Shown: positions 52,512 through 61,858 of the stretch, piece by piece | Layout of the letters: each line of letters opens with the position of its first letter | How positions within the stretch are numbered: position 1 is the first letter of the stretch | NCBI RefSeq assembly: GCF_015082335.1 | Contig: NZ_BLRL01000018.1 | Span: forward strand, 1 to 64,000 | Source: Moritella sp. F3 | GTDB lineage: Bacteria; Pseudomonadota; Gammaproteobacteria; Enterobacterales; Moritellaceae | Direction of reading: 5' to 3' | Length of the DNA stretch: 64,000 nt | Made by a program: the position numbers and the translations under genes | Notes under the pieces: generated by a model | What the model saw: only the letters and a program-made list of their open reading frames with translations | Database searches by the model: none | What the model was told of the DNA's origin: nothing

Positions 52512-55500
52512 ATGGCAGAACCACGTTTTATTCACCTGCATTTACACTCTGAATTCTCAATGGTGGACAGCTTAGTACGTATTAAACGTCTTGCTCCCCG
52601 CTTACAAGAACTCAATATGCCCGCAGTCGCGTTAACCGATCAAACTAATATGTGTGCGTTGGTTAAGTTTTATGGTGCGATGGAACGCACTGGTGTTAAA
52701 CCTATTATTGGCGCTGACTTTTGGGTACAAAGTGAAGAGTACCCTGAAGAGCAATTTAAGATCACGGCACTGGCTAAAGATAATAAAGGCTATAACAACA
52801 TCACCGTGCTGATCTCGAAAGCGTATGGCCGTGGTCATGTTGATGGTCGTGCCATTATTGATAAAGCGTGGTTAGCAGAACATGCTGAAGGTATTATCTT
52901 ATTATCTGGTGCTCGTAATGGTGATGTCGGTAAAGCGTTATTAAAAGGTAATGCGGCACTTGCTCAGCAATGCCTAGCCTTCTATCAAACCAATTTTCCT
53001 GATAGTTATTATCTTGAGTTAATTCGTACAGGCCGTCCAGACGAAGAAGCGTATCTGCATATGGCTGTTGATTTGGCGACTCAGTATCAACTCCCTGTTG
53101 TGGCAACCAATGATGTTGTGTTCTTACATGAAGATGAATTTGATGCCCATGAAATTCGTGTATCTATTCATGATGGTTATACACTAGAAGATAAGCGTCG
53201 TCCTCGGTTATACAGCAAAGAACAATACTTACGCAGCGAAGATGAAATGTGTGAGTTATTTGCTGATATACCTGAAGCATTGGCTAACTCGGTTGAAATT
53301 GCCAAACGCTGTAATGCGACAGTGCGCTTAGGTGAGTATTTCTTACCTAACTTCCCAACAGGTGAGCTTTCCACCGAAGACTTTTTAGTTAAAGTATCTG
53401 AAGATGGCTTGGTTGAACGTTTAGATTTCCTTTTTCCTGATCCGGCTGAGCGTGAACGACAGCGCCCCGCTTATGAAGAACGTTTAGACATCGAACTTAA
53501 AGTAATTAATAACATGGGATTCCCTGGTTACTTCTTGATCGTAATGGAGTTCATTCAGTGGAGTAAAGATAACAATATTCCTGTTGGCCCTGGTCGAGGG
53601 TCCGGCGCGGGTTCATTAGTGGCTTATGCCCTGAAAATTACCGACCTTGATCCAATTGAATATGAATTACTGTTCGAACGTTTCTTGAATCCAGAACGTG
53701 TCTCTATGCCCGATTTCGATGTCGATTTCTGTATGGATCGTCGTGATGAAGTAATCGATCACGTTGCCGAAATGTATGGTCGTGATGCAGTAAGTCAGAT
53801 TATCACCTTTGGTACCATGGCGGCAAAAGCGGTAATTCGCGATGTAGGACGTGTGCTTGGTCACCCGTTTGGTTTTGTTGATCGTATTTCCAAACTGATC
53901 CCTGGTGATCCGGGGATGACTTTAACCAAAGCATGGGATGTAGAACCCCGATTAGATGAATTATATCAAGGTGATGAAGAAGTTCGTGCGCTGGTTGATA
54001 TGGCACGTATTCTGGAAGGTGTTATCCGTAACGCGGGTAAACACGCCGGTGGTGTTGTTATTTCACCGACATTGATTACCGACTTCTCACCACTATATTG
54101 TGATGATCTAGGTAGTAACCCGGTTACCCAATTTGATAAAAATGATGTGGAAGAAGCCGGACTGGTTAAGTTCGATTTCTTGGGCCTACGAACCTTAACC
54201 ATTATTCAGTGGGCACTGGATATGGCGAACCCACATCTTGTCAAACAAGGTAAAGAAGCGATCCGTATCGAGTCGATCGATATTACTGACCAGAAATGTT
54301 TTGACTTATTACAGCGTTCAGAAACAACCGCGGTGTTCCAGCTTGAATCCCGTGGTATGAAAGATCTGATCCGACGCCTTAAACCCGATAGCTTTGAAGA
54401 TATGATTGCACTGGTGGCCTTGTTCCGTCCTGGTCCATTGCAGTCAGGCATGGTAGATAACTTTATTGACCGTAAGCATGGTCGAGAAGAAGTGTCTTAC
54501 CCTGATGCGCAGTATCAACATGAATCGTTGAAAGAAATTCTTGATCCGACTTACGGCATTATTTTGTATCAAGAACAAGTAATGCAGATTGCCCAAGTCT
54601 TATCTGGTTATACCCTAGGTGGCGCCGACATGTTACGTCGTGCTATGGGTAAGAAAAAACCAGAAGAGATGGAGAAACAGCGCGGTACCTTTAAAGAAGG
54701 TGCTGTAAATAATGGCGTCGACGGCGATCTGTCTATGAAAATCTTCGATCTGGTAGAGAAGTTCGCCGGTTACGGTTTCAACAAATCACATTCTGCTGCT
54801 TATGCTCTCGTGTCGTATCAAACGCTGTGGATGAAAACGCATTATCCGTCTTATTTCATCGCTGCAGTAATGTCTGCAGATATGGACAATACTGAAAAAG
54901 TCGTTACCTTAGTTGATGAAGTTGAACGCATGGGGCTCAAGATTTTACCGCCTGATGTGAACAAAGGTCTGTTTAAATTTAACGTCGATGAAGACCAAAC
55001 TATTATTTATGGTATTGGTGCTATTAAAGGCGTGGGTGAAGGCCCTATTGATGCGATTATTGCTGCCCGTGAAAGTGGTGGTGAGTTCACTGATTTATTT
55101 GATTTTTGTAATCGTGTTGATTTGAAAAAGATCAATAAGCGTATCATGGAAAAGCTAATTTACGCTGGAGCATTAGATAAATTAGGTCCTCATCGCGCTG
55201 CTTTACATGCTACCTTACCTGAGGCAATGAAAGCTGCAGCACAACATGCAATGGCCGAGGCTCATGGCCAAAGCGATCTGTTTGGTATTTTAACCACAGA
55301 ACCTGAAGAGGTTGAAAGCAAGTTTGCTGATGTACCTGAATGGCCTGATAAAGTCTGGTTAGAGGGGGAGCGTGAAACGCTAGGCCTTTACCTCACTGGT
55401 CATCCTATTAATCAGTATATTAAAGAAGTTAAGCGTTATTCGAGTAACCGCTTGAAAGACGTGAAACCGACTGAACGTGGTAAAGTTGTGACTGCGGTTG

Positions 55501-55991
55501 GCTTGGTTATTTCTGCGCAAGTGAAAGTGACGAAAAAAGGTACCCGCATGGGTATTTTGGAAATAGATGATAAGAGTGGCCGCCTAAGTGTGATGTTCTT
55601 CTCAGAAGCGTTTGAACGTTATGAAGAATATATAGCTAAAGATCGCATTTTAGTGATTACTGGAGAGGTCAGCTTTGACGATTTCAATGGCGGGTATAAG
55701 ATGACTGCCAGAGAAGTTATGGATATTGAAGCCGCGCGTGAACGTTATGCGCGAGGCCTCACTCTGCAATTAAATGCAGATAAAATAAATGATGCGTTTA
55801 TGGGTAAGTTTATGGAAACACTTGAACCTTATCGAGCAGGTACTTGTCCCATAAACATATGTTATCAACGCGCCGACGCGAAGGCAAAAATGACCTTAGG
55901 CGTTGAATGGCGAGTATCACCCACCGATGAGCTCCTCTACGGATTAGAGCTGATGTTAGGGTCGGGAAATGTTGATCTTGAATTTGATTAG
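52512..55991 (+). CDS. dnaE: DNA polymerase III alpha subunit
   Basis: Replicative polymerase. The 1159 residues match E. coli (1160). The N-terminal PHP domain begins FIHLHLHSEFSMVDSLVRI. The palm has GPGRGSGAGSLVAYAL near residue 360 and the catalytic aspartates in MPDFDVDFCMDRRDEV near 400-405. A (HhH)2 region and an OB-fold (about 990-1070, VTAVGLVISAQVKVTKKGTR) follow, and the C-terminal tau-binding end. No anomalies. It is downstream of rnhB and upstream of accA, as in E. coli. Confidence 0.98.
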   Translation: MAEPRFIHLHLHSEFSMVDSLVRIKRLAPRLQELNMPAVALTDQTNMCALVKFYGAMERTGVKPIIGADFWVQSEEYPEEQFKITALAKDNKGYNNITVLISKAYGRGHVDGRAIIDKAWLAEHAEGIILLSGARNGDVGKALLKGNAALAQQCLAFYQTNFPDSYYLELIRTGRPDEEAYLHMAVDLATQYQLPVVATNDVVFLHEDEFDAHEIRVSIHDGYTLEDKRRPRLYSKEQYLRSEDEMCELFADIPEALANSVEIAKRCNATVRLGEYFLPNFPTGELSTEDFLVKVSEDGLVERLDFLFPDPAERERQRPAYEERLDIELKVINNMGFPGYFLIVMEFIQWSKDNNIPVGPGRGSGAGSLVAYALKITDLDPIEYELLFERFLNPERVSMPDFDVDFCMDRRDEVIDHVAEMYGRDAVSQIITFGTMAAKAVIRDVGRVLGHPFGFVDRISKLIPGDPGMTLTKAWDVEPRLDELYQGDEEVRALVDMARILEGVIRNAGKHAGGVVISPTLITDFSPLYCDDLGSNPVTQFDKNDVEEAGLVKFDFLGLRTLTIIQWALDMANPHLVKQGKEAIRIESIDITDQKCFDLLQRSETTAVFQLESRGMKDLIRRLKPDSFEDMIALVALFRPGPLQSGMVDNFIDRKHGREEVSYPDAQYQHESLKEILDPTYGIILYQEQVMQIAQVLSGYTLGGADMLRRAMGKKKPEEMEKQRGTFKEGAVNNGVDGDLSMKIFDLVEKFAGYGFNKSHSAAYALVSYQTLWMKTHYPSYFIAAVMSADMDNTEKVVTLVDEVERMGLKILPPDVNKGLFKFNVDEDQTIIYGIGAIKGVGEGPIDAIIAARESGGEFTDLFDFCNRVDLKKINKRIMEKLIYAGALDKLGPHRAALHATLPEAMKAAAQHAMAEAHGQSDLFGILTTEPEEVESKFADVPEWPDKVWLEGERETLGLYLTGHPINQYIKEVKRYSSNRLKDVKPTERGKVVTAVGLVISAQVKVTKKGTRMGILEIDDKSGRLSVMFFSEAFERYEEYIAKDRILVITGEVSFDDFNGGYKMTAREVMDIEAARERYARGLTLQLNADKINDAFMGKFMETLEPYRAGTCPINICYQRADAKAKMTLGVEWRVSPTDELLYGLELMLGSGNVDLEFD

Positions 55992-56057
55992 TACTGACGT
56001 GAATAAACTGTCGTCATTAGCTATTAGCAATAATATTAGATAAGGAAACAGCGCCTC

Positions 56058-57008
56058 ATGGCCTTAAATTTTTTAGATTTTGAACAGCCTATTGCAGAAT
56101 TACAGGCTCAAATCGACGAATTAAAACTTGTGTCTGAAAACTCTGACGATGTTGATTTACAAGATGAAATATCACGCTTAGAAAAAAAGAATGCAGAATT
56201 AACTAAGAAAATATTCAGTGATATGAAACCTTGGGATGTAGCTAAGATGGCTCGTCATCCACAGCGTCCTTATACACTTGATTATATTGAACATATATGT
56301 ACTGATTTTGACGAACTTGCGGGTGACCGTGCTTATGCTGATGATAAAGCCATTGTTGGTGGTACTGCGCGTTTAGACGGTATGCCTGTGATGATCATTG
56401 GTCAGCAAAAAGGCCGTGATACCAAGGAAAAACTAATACGTAACTTTGGTATGCCACGTCCAGAAGGCTACCGTAAAGCATTACGTTTAATGAAGATGGC
56501 TGAAAAATTCAACATGCCTATCATTACCTTCATCGATACGCCGGGAGCATATCCTGGTGTTGGCGCTGAAGAGCGTGGTCAAAGTGAAGCGATTGCACGT
56601 AATTTAAAAGAAATGGCTGAGCTAACAGTGCCGGTTATTTGTACTGTGATTGGCGAAGGTGGTTCTGGTGGTGCACTGGCTATTGGTGTTGGTGATCGCG
56701 TAAACATGCTGCAATACAGCACTTATTCGGTGATATCTCCAGAAGGTTGTGCGTCAATCTTGTGGAAGTCAGCAGATAAAGCGCCTTTAGCTGCTGAAGC
56801 GATGGGCATTACTGCTCAGCGATTGAAGAGTTTAGATTTAATAAATACTGTTATTTCAGAACCTCTAGGTGGTGCACATCGTGATGTACCGTTAATGGCT
56901 GCTAATCTGAAAGAACGTATTAAAGCAGATCTTGCAGAGCTTGCGCCACTTGAGTCTGAAACGTTATTAGAGCAACGTTATGAGCGCTTAATGTCATTCG
57001 GCATGTAA
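56058..57008 (+). CDS. accA: acetyl-CoA carboxylase carboxyltransferase subunit alpha
   Basis: With AccD transfers carboxyl from biotin to acetyl-CoA, making malonyl-CoA. The 316-residue protein starts MALNFLDFEQPIAELQAQID, has a coiled-coil N-terminal region and the crotonase-fold carboxyltransferase with GTPGAYPG-type motif (IDTPGAYPGVGAEERGQSE) and GEGGSGGALAIGVGD. It follows dnaE by 66 bp and ends in a terminator. Confidence 0.97.
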   Translation: MALNFLDFEQPIAELQAQIDELKLVSENSDDVDLQDEISRLEKKNAELTKKIFSDMKPWDVAKMARHPQRPYTLDYIEHICTDFDELAGDRAYADDKAIVGGTARLDGMPVMIIGQQKGRDTKEKLIRNFGMPRPEGYRKALRLMKMAEKFNMPIITFIDTPGAYPGVGAEERGQSEAIARNLKEMAELTVPVICTVIGEGGSGGALAIGVGDRVNMLQYSTYSVISPEGCASILWKSADKAPLAAEAMGITAQRLKSLDLINTVISEPLGGAHRDVPLMAANLKERIKADLAELAPLESETLLEQRYERLMSFGM

Positions 57009-57046
57009 GACATATATCGTGACGCTTTAGGTCACAAATACAGTTT

Positions 57047-57078
57047 AAACCGCTGGTAGCGATATCCGCGGTTTTTTT
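57047..57078 (+). terminator. Rho-independent terminator after accA
   Basis: AAACCGC (57047-57053) pairs with GCGGTTT (57068-57074), with inner GG/CC pairs, followed by seven or more T. It closes the long rpsB-to-accA series. Confidence 0.88.
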
Positions 57079-57135
57079 GTATCTCATGTTTTTGTGGGTA
57101 TACTATTCAGGTCTATTTTAACTGTGATTATACTT

Positions 57136-58515
57136 GTGGCTACGAACATCGATATCTTTTCTACATTTCAGAATTCGTTATTCCCGCTAACGGCTAGACC
57201 GTTGCAAATCGTACTTGCCTATAGCGGTGGCTTAGATTCACATGTGTTATTACACTTACTTAGCCGCTATAAAGAATTATATCCGCAGCATGACTATCTT
57301 GCCGTCCATGTCCATCACGGTTTAAGTGATAATGCCGATGCTTGGTTGGCGCATTGCCAATTAACCGCTACAGCCTTAGGCATCAACTTTGCGGCAGAAA
57401 AGGTAGTACTTAATGTTGGCAGTCGTGAAAGTTTAGAAGCGAAAGCGCGTAGTGCCCGCTACCAAGCAATTGCTAAGCACCTTAAAGGTGAGTCACTCTT
57501 ATTATTAGGCCAACATCTTGATGATCAGCTGGAAACTTTTTTGTTACAGCTCAAACGTGGTGCGGGTGTAAAGGGCTTATCAGCAATGGCTGCCAATATG
57601 CCCTTTGCATTACAAACAAGCTGCCATATAGCCCGGCCTTTACTGACTCTGCCGCAACAAGCGTTGGTAGATTATGCTACGCAAGCTAATCTACTCTGGG
57701 TTGAGGATGAAAGCAATAATGACGCCAGTTATGACCGTAATTTCTTACGTCATCAAATAATCCCCAGCTTAAAACAGCGCTGGCCAAACATTGCGCATAC
57801 TGTCCATCGTAGTGCCGAGCTCTGTGCTGAGCAGCAAGCATTAGCGGATGAAATTGCAGAAATGGATCTTACTCGCTGCCAACATTTGTTTTCTGGTTTA
57901 AAAATCAGTGAGCTGGTTAAGTTATCGAAAATTCGCCGTAACAATGTCATTCGTTTTTGGCTGGCTCTACAGCAGTTACCGATGCCAAGTCGCCATCATT
58001 TAGATAAGTTATGGCAAGAAGTTGTCAATGCCGCTGATGATGCCAATCCACAGTTAAGTTGGCAGGCGGGAGAGTTTCGCCGTTATCAAGGTGTGCTTTA
58101 TAATCAGCAGAAACATACGCAGTTAAAAGATGTTGTTATAGCACTTGAGGATACGCATGCTCAATGTATCGTATTACCGGATAATATCGGCTACCTGCAT
58201 CTACGAAAGTCATTACAAAGTCCTTTAGGTAAAAATCCTTCAGAAGAGATATTATCTGATCCTACTTGTGTAAGAGCCCCGCTAGATGGGGATACCGTAA
58301 CAATTCGTTTTCGCGGAGAGGGGAAGTGTCATCCCATTGGGCGCAATGGTTCTCGCAGTATTAAGAAGCTATATCAAGAATACCAAATAGCGCCCTGGTT
58401 ACGTGATCGTATTCCGCTAGTTTATTATGGTGATGAATTAGTGTGTGCTGTTGGACTTTGGGTATGTAAAGGATATGAGGCGCAGGACGGGCTGTATTGG
58501 TATATAACGCGTTAA
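57136..58515 (+). CDS. tilS: tRNA(Ile)-lysidine synthase
   Basis: Makes lysidine at position 34 of tRNA-Ile(CAU), changing its codon to AUA. The P-loop-like ATP motif is IVLAYSGGLDSHVLLHLL. An N-terminal PP-ATPase domain, a middle TilS domain and a C-terminal tail (ending GLYWYITR) are present. The start is uncertain: the frame is open to a GTG at 57094, another GTG lies at 57124 and another at 57136. I chose 57136 (460 residues) because about 25 residues before the ATP loop fits the family; no good Shine-Dalgarno is visible for any. It begins after the accA terminator and so probably has its own promoter. Confidence 0.92.
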   Translation: MATNIDIFSTFQNSLFPLTARPLQIVLAYSGGLDSHVLLHLLSRYKELYPQHDYLAVHVHHGLSDNADAWLAHCQLTATALGINFAAEKVVLNVGSRESLEAKARSARYQAIAKHLKGESLLLLGQHLDDQLETFLLQLKRGAGVKGLSAMAANMPFALQTSCHIARPLLTLPQQALVDYATQANLLWVEDESNNDASYDRNFLRHQIIPSLKQRWPNIAHTVHRSAELCAEQQALADEIAEMDLTRCQHLFSGLKISELVKLSKIRRNNVIRFWLALQQLPMPSRHHLDKLWQEVVNAADDANPQLSWQAGEFRRYQGVLYNQQKHTQLKDVVIALEDTHAQCIVLPDNIGYLHLRKSLQSPLGKNPSEEILSDPTCVRAPLDGDTVTIRFRGEGKCHPIGRNGSRSIKKLYQEYQIAPWLRDRIPLVYYGDELVCAVGLWVCKGYEAQDGLYWYITR

Positions 58516-58534
58516 TCCGTATTGAATTAGACAC

Positions 58535-58568
58535 AAAAAAGCAGATGAACTAATCCATCTGCTTTTTT
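58535..58568. terminator. bidirectional terminator between tilS and hutZ
   Basis: GCAGATG (58541-58547) pairs with CATCTGC (58556-58562), flanked by six A on the left and six T on the right, so it reads as a terminator in both directions for the convergent genes. Confidence 0.93.
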
Positions 58569-58583
58569 GTTAAATGCCATCTA

Positions 58584-59120
58584 TTAAGCGTTAACTTCTT
58601 CTTTAATTTGCTTGTGACCTTGTTCAAGATGAACAAAATCAATATCGTCATTACCATTCACTGTATAGGCTTTACCGAAGCCTCTCACATAGCGGCCTTT
58701 CTGTGGCTCGATACGGAATAAACGGAAATCGCTTAATCCACTTAAGTTGGTAACAATTTCACCAAAGCGCGCTTCCAGTGCTGGAATGGCGAGTGCCCAA
58801 GATTCACTTTCTCGTGATATTACTTCTGCATTCGCTTTGTATGTTAGACGATGACGGGCAAAGATCTGTTTAGCGTCCTGTTCGTCTTCTAATAACATGA
58901 ATGATAGATTTTTATTAACCAGTAGATTCTGAGTGTGCTCAGCAATTTCACTGATTAAGATATAATAGCCATCAGTTAAACGTACAAAAGGCGCATAACT
59001 AATATGTGGAAACCCATCTTCGCTTAATGTCGATAATAGTAATGTTTGACGCTCTTCTCTAAATTCTGCAATTTTTGGCTGTAAGCGATTTTCTAAACGT
59101 TCTTGTTTATTCATTGTCAT
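58584..59120 (-). CDS. hutZ: heme utilisation protein HutZ (pyridoxamine-phosphate-oxidase-like fold)
   Basis: A 178-residue split-barrel protein of the HugZ/HutZ family, which in Vibrio cholerae (about 176 residues) binds and degrades heme in the cytoplasm to release iron. The start MTMNKQERLENRLQPKIAEF, the LLLSTLSEDGFPHISYAPFV block and the C-terminal FGKAY and EQGHKQ segments fit; the His near the C-terminus is in the place of the heme-ligand His. It follows hutX by 54 bp and belongs to the Fur-controlled hut locus. Confidence 0.92.
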   Translation of the reverse strand: MTMNKQERLENRLQPKIAEFREERQTLLLSTLSEDGFPHISYAPFVRLTDGYYILISEIAEHTQNLLVNKNLSFMLLEDEQDAKQIFARHRLTYKANAEVISRESESWALAIPALEARFGEIVTNLSGLSDFRLFRIEPQKGRYVRGFGKAYTVNGNDDIDFVHLEQGHKQIKEEVNA

Positions 59121-59174
59121 GATCTGAGTACCCGTTATTTGTGTTTAATTTATTGCTATCTAATTCGTTATTCT

Positions 59175-59711
59175 CTAACTCGTGACTATCGCAATTTTTT
59201 CGTCGCTGATTGTCTGCGTTGATAGCGCATTAAAACGTACTATCTGCTCTGGGTTTACGTCACCATCTTGATTTCGGCCGAGATAAATTTTAAATACGCT
59301 GTTACCGCCATGATCAAAGAATTGCACGTAGTAACTTAATTTACCGCGTACTTTACGGGTCAACAAGGCAATTGCAGAGAGGTTATCCAGTTTAAGGTGA
59401 CCTTGCAGGCCATCACTTTCATGAGACAGGTTGTAATAACCGTAAGCATTTTTGCCTTTTGGTAAGGGGGCTTTCACTTCAAAGACAAAACCTGAGACTT
59501 CAATAATGCACGTCACTTTTCCCCAATCAGCAATATCACTTAATAAGCGCTGTGCTTGTTCTGCGGGTAATAGATTAACTTCTTGCTCTGGCAATGCATG
59601 AATAACCTGCAGCTCTGTGCAATTAAGTTCAAGGGCAATTTCAATGCTTCTTAATCGTGGCTTGTCTGTCATTAGCTGATGGATCGCATCTCGGGTCGTG
59701 TTTTCTTGCAT
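59175..59711 (-). CDS. hutX: cytosolic heme-binding protein HutX
   Basis: A 178-residue protein of the HutX/ChuX family, which receives heme after uptake and passes it to HutZ. Features include LRSIEIALELNCTELQVIHAL at the N-terminus, APLPKGKNAYGYYNLSHESD in the middle and the C-terminal HGGNSVFKIYLGRN. It is first in the leftward hutX-hutZ pair; hutW, which often precedes hutX in Vibrio, is absent here. The control region is shared with hutB. Confidence 0.92.
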   Translation of the reverse strand: MQENTTRDAIHQLMTDKPRLRSIEIALELNCTELQVIHALPEQEVNLLPAEQAQRLLSDIADWGKVTCIIEVSGFVFEVKAPLPKGKNAYGYYNLSHESDGLQGHLKLDNLSAIALLTRKVRGKLSYYVQFFDHGGNSVFKIYLGRNQDGDVNPEQIVRFNALSTQTISDEKIAIVTS

Positions 59712-59777
59712 ACTGTTAAGCCTTTAAATTACCTTATGATTGACGTTGTGACTGCAGATTAATATAGTTGAAATGAT

Positions 59778-59796
59778 AATGCAACCAATTCTCATT
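59778..59796. promoter_or_regulatory. Fur box between hutX and hutB
   Basis: Read on the minus strand, the 19-bp site AATGAGAATTGGTTGCATT matches the Fur consensus AATGATAAT-ATTATCATT at about 14 positions and keeps the AATGA...CATT ends. A second partial half (AATGATAAT) directly adjoins it on the plus strand (59772-59780). Placement between two divergent heme-uptake operons makes it a likely iron-repression site for both. Confidence 0.75.
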
Positions 59797-59824
59797 TGCA
59801 TTGCGTGGGTTTGTTATTTACACT

Positions 59825-59855
59825 AGCGAACAAATATTAGTTAAATTTGTTCGCT
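59825..59855. repeat. 11-bp perfect inverted repeat in hutB leader region
   Basis: AGCGAACAAAT (59825-59835) and its exact reverse complement (59845-59855) flank a 9-bp AT-rich spacer. It is about 30 bp past the Fur box and 73 bp before the hutB ATG. The following GTCTTTTC is only weakly T-rich. Confidence 0.7.
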
Positions 59856-59927
59856 GTCTTTTCATCTAAATACATATCTTTATTTAACTATAAACACTAT
59901 TAAATTTATTGCAGGGTTGGAATTGAA

Positions 59928-60773
59928 ATGAATAAGGTTTGGGTTAGCGTTTGTTGGTTATTATTGTCATTTGGTAGTGTGGCTGGAGAACGTATCATTA
60001 GTGCGGGGGCGGGGGTTACTGAGTTATTAATCGCCTTGGACAAACAAGATGATTTGGTTGCTGTTGATTTAACAAGCCGTTATCCCGCTGTTGCTAAACT
60101 ACCAGTGGTTGGCTATCACCGCCAATTATCCGCAGAAGGATTATTATCATTAGCACCTGATATGCTGATCGGCAGTAGTGAAATGGGTCCACAGTCGACG
60201 CTTGATCTATTATCGCAAAGCGGTGTTGAGGTGATGGTGTTACCGACAGAAACAACAACAGAAAACCTGCTGGATACGATCAAGCAGCTCGGTAATAAAT
60301 TAGATCGCCAATCACAAGCGACGCAATTAATTACGCAATTAGGCAGTGATATAACGACGCTAGAAGAAAATAATCTGAAAATTAAGCACACGAAGAAAAT
60401 GTTATTTTTATTGTTAAATGATAAAGGAACTTACACTGCAGCTGGTAGTAATACGACCGCGCACTCGGTCATGACCCTGGCTGGCGCAGTTAACCCCGCG
60501 GCGGAACTGAACTCTTATCAAGCATTATCTGCTGAAGCCTTTTTGGCTATGGCGCCCGAAAGTATTTTAGTGAGTGGCCGTCATTGGCAGAAATATCAAG
60601 ATATTGATACTTTGATCGCTGCCATGCCGTTATTAGCAGAAACACCAGCTGGTCGTAATAAAGCGATTTATGTTATTGATGGTAGCGCATTAATCGGTGG
60701 ATTAGGATTAAATAGTATCGAGCAAGCAAAGCAACTGCAACGTAAGATATATCCTCAGTTATCTGCAGGTTAG
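59928..60773 (+). CDS. hutB: periplasmic heme-binding protein HutB
   Basis: A 281-residue substrate-binding protein of the BtuF/HmuT type. The signal peptide is MNKVWVSVCWLLLSFGSVAG, then ERIISAGAGVTELLIALDKQ, the typical start of heme-binding ABC receptors, with the Tyr-containing region VVGYHRQLSAEGLLSLAPD (heme-ligating Tyr in this family). It is first in hutB-hutC-hutD, 28 bp before hutC. Confidence 0.92.
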   Translation: MNKVWVSVCWLLLSFGSVAGERIISAGAGVTELLIALDKQDDLVAVDLTSRYPAVAKLPVVGYHRQLSAEGLLSLAPDMLIGSSEMGPQSTLDLLSQSGVEVMVLPTETTTENLLDTIKQLGNKLDRQSQATQLITQLGSDITTLEENNLKIKHTKKMLFLLLNDKGTYTAAGSNTTAHSVMTLAGAVNPAAELNSYQALSAEAFLAMAPESILVSGRHWQKYQDIDTLIAAMPLLAETPAGRNKAIYVIDGSALIGGLGLNSIEQAKQLQRKIYPQLSAG

Positions 60774-60801
60774 CATTTGAATCAAAGCATTAAGGAGTCA
60801 T

Positions 60802-61854
60802 ATGTTTGTGAATAGCCGTTGGCCATTACTGTTACCTAGTTTTGTTTTATTGAGCCTCGCCTCTATGGTTGTGCTATCTGTCTCTGTAGGGCCGATGGCG
60901 ATCTCGTTTGCTGATAGTATTAAAGCATTATTAGCTGATTGGGTTAACTGGCAAGCCCCTGTTAGTGCTCAAAATGCCATTGTTGTCAGTAATATTCGTT
61001 TGCCTCGCACACTACTTTGTTTGTCTATTGGTGGAATATTGGGCTTAACAGGTGCTGTGATGCAAGGGGTGTTTCGTAATCCGTTAGCCGATCCGGGTAT
61101 TATTGGTGTCAGCAGTGGTGCGGCATTAGGTGCTGGACTTGGCATCGTTATTTTTGCTGATTTAATGGTAGATTTACCAGATTGGTTGCAGTTAAGTACA
61201 GTATCGTTTTTTGCATTTACCTTTGCATTAGCGGTTTGTTTACTGGTCTATAAACTCGGTACGAGTAGTCAAGGTAGCTCTGTTGTGGTCATGTTGCTTG
61301 CGGGCGTTGCTATCAGTGCCATTGCGGGCGCGGGAATGGGTATGTTGACGTATATCGCTGATGATCAAAGCCTACGTGATTTGAGTTTATGGCAGATGGG
61401 TTCAATGGCGGGTAGTAATTGGATTAGCATTACGATTAGCAGTATTACCTTAGTATTCTTGCTGGTGGTATTTATGTCATCCGCAAAAGCATTGAATATC
61501 TTATTATTAGGTGACGCAGAGGCGGTACATCTTGGTATTGATATTGTGCGGTTAAAACGTCGTTTAATCTTTTGCTGTGCGATCGGTTTAGGTGTTGCTG
61601 TCTCTATTGCCGGCATGATCGGATTTATTGGGTTGATTATTCCGCATTTAGTGCGCTTGCTTGTAGGGCCAAACCATCAACGCTTATTACCATTATCAGC
61701 CATGCTAGGGGCATTGTTATTATTACTTGCGGATATTATAGCACGCACTGTCATGGCGCCGAGTGAAGTCCCTGTTGGTATTATTACGGCGTTATTGGGT
61801 AGTCCTTTCTTTATTATTTTATTACTCCAACAACGTTCTAAGTTAGGGATATAG
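60802..61854 (+). CDS. hutC: heme ABC transporter permease HutC
   Basis: A 350-residue FecCD-family permease with about nine to ten membrane helices. Family motifs are NIRLPRTLLCLSIGGILGLT near the N-terminus, FRNPLADPGIIGVSSGAALG, and the C-terminal IGLIIPHLVRLLVGPNHQ (cytoplasmic coupling helix). It forms a homodimeric channel with HutD. It lies between hutB and hutD with a 4-bp gap to hutD. Confidence 0.95.
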   Translation: MFVNSRWPLLLPSFVLLSLASMVVLSVSVGPMAISFADSIKALLADWVNWQAPVSAQNAIVVSNIRLPRTLLCLSIGGILGLTGAVMQGVFRNPLADPGIIGVSSGAALGAGLGIVIFADLMVDLPDWLQLSTVSFFAFTFALAVCLLVYKLGTSSQGSSVVVMLLAGVAISAIAGAGMGMLTYIADDQSLRDLSLWQMGSMAGSNWISITISSITLVFLLVVFMSSAKALNILLLGDAEAVHLGIDIVRLKRRLIFCCAIGLGVAVSIAGMIGFIGLIIPHLVRLLVGPNHQRLLPLSAMLGALLLLLADIIARTVMAPSEVPVGIITALLGSPFFIILLLQQRSKLGI

Positions 61855-61858
61855 TCTG

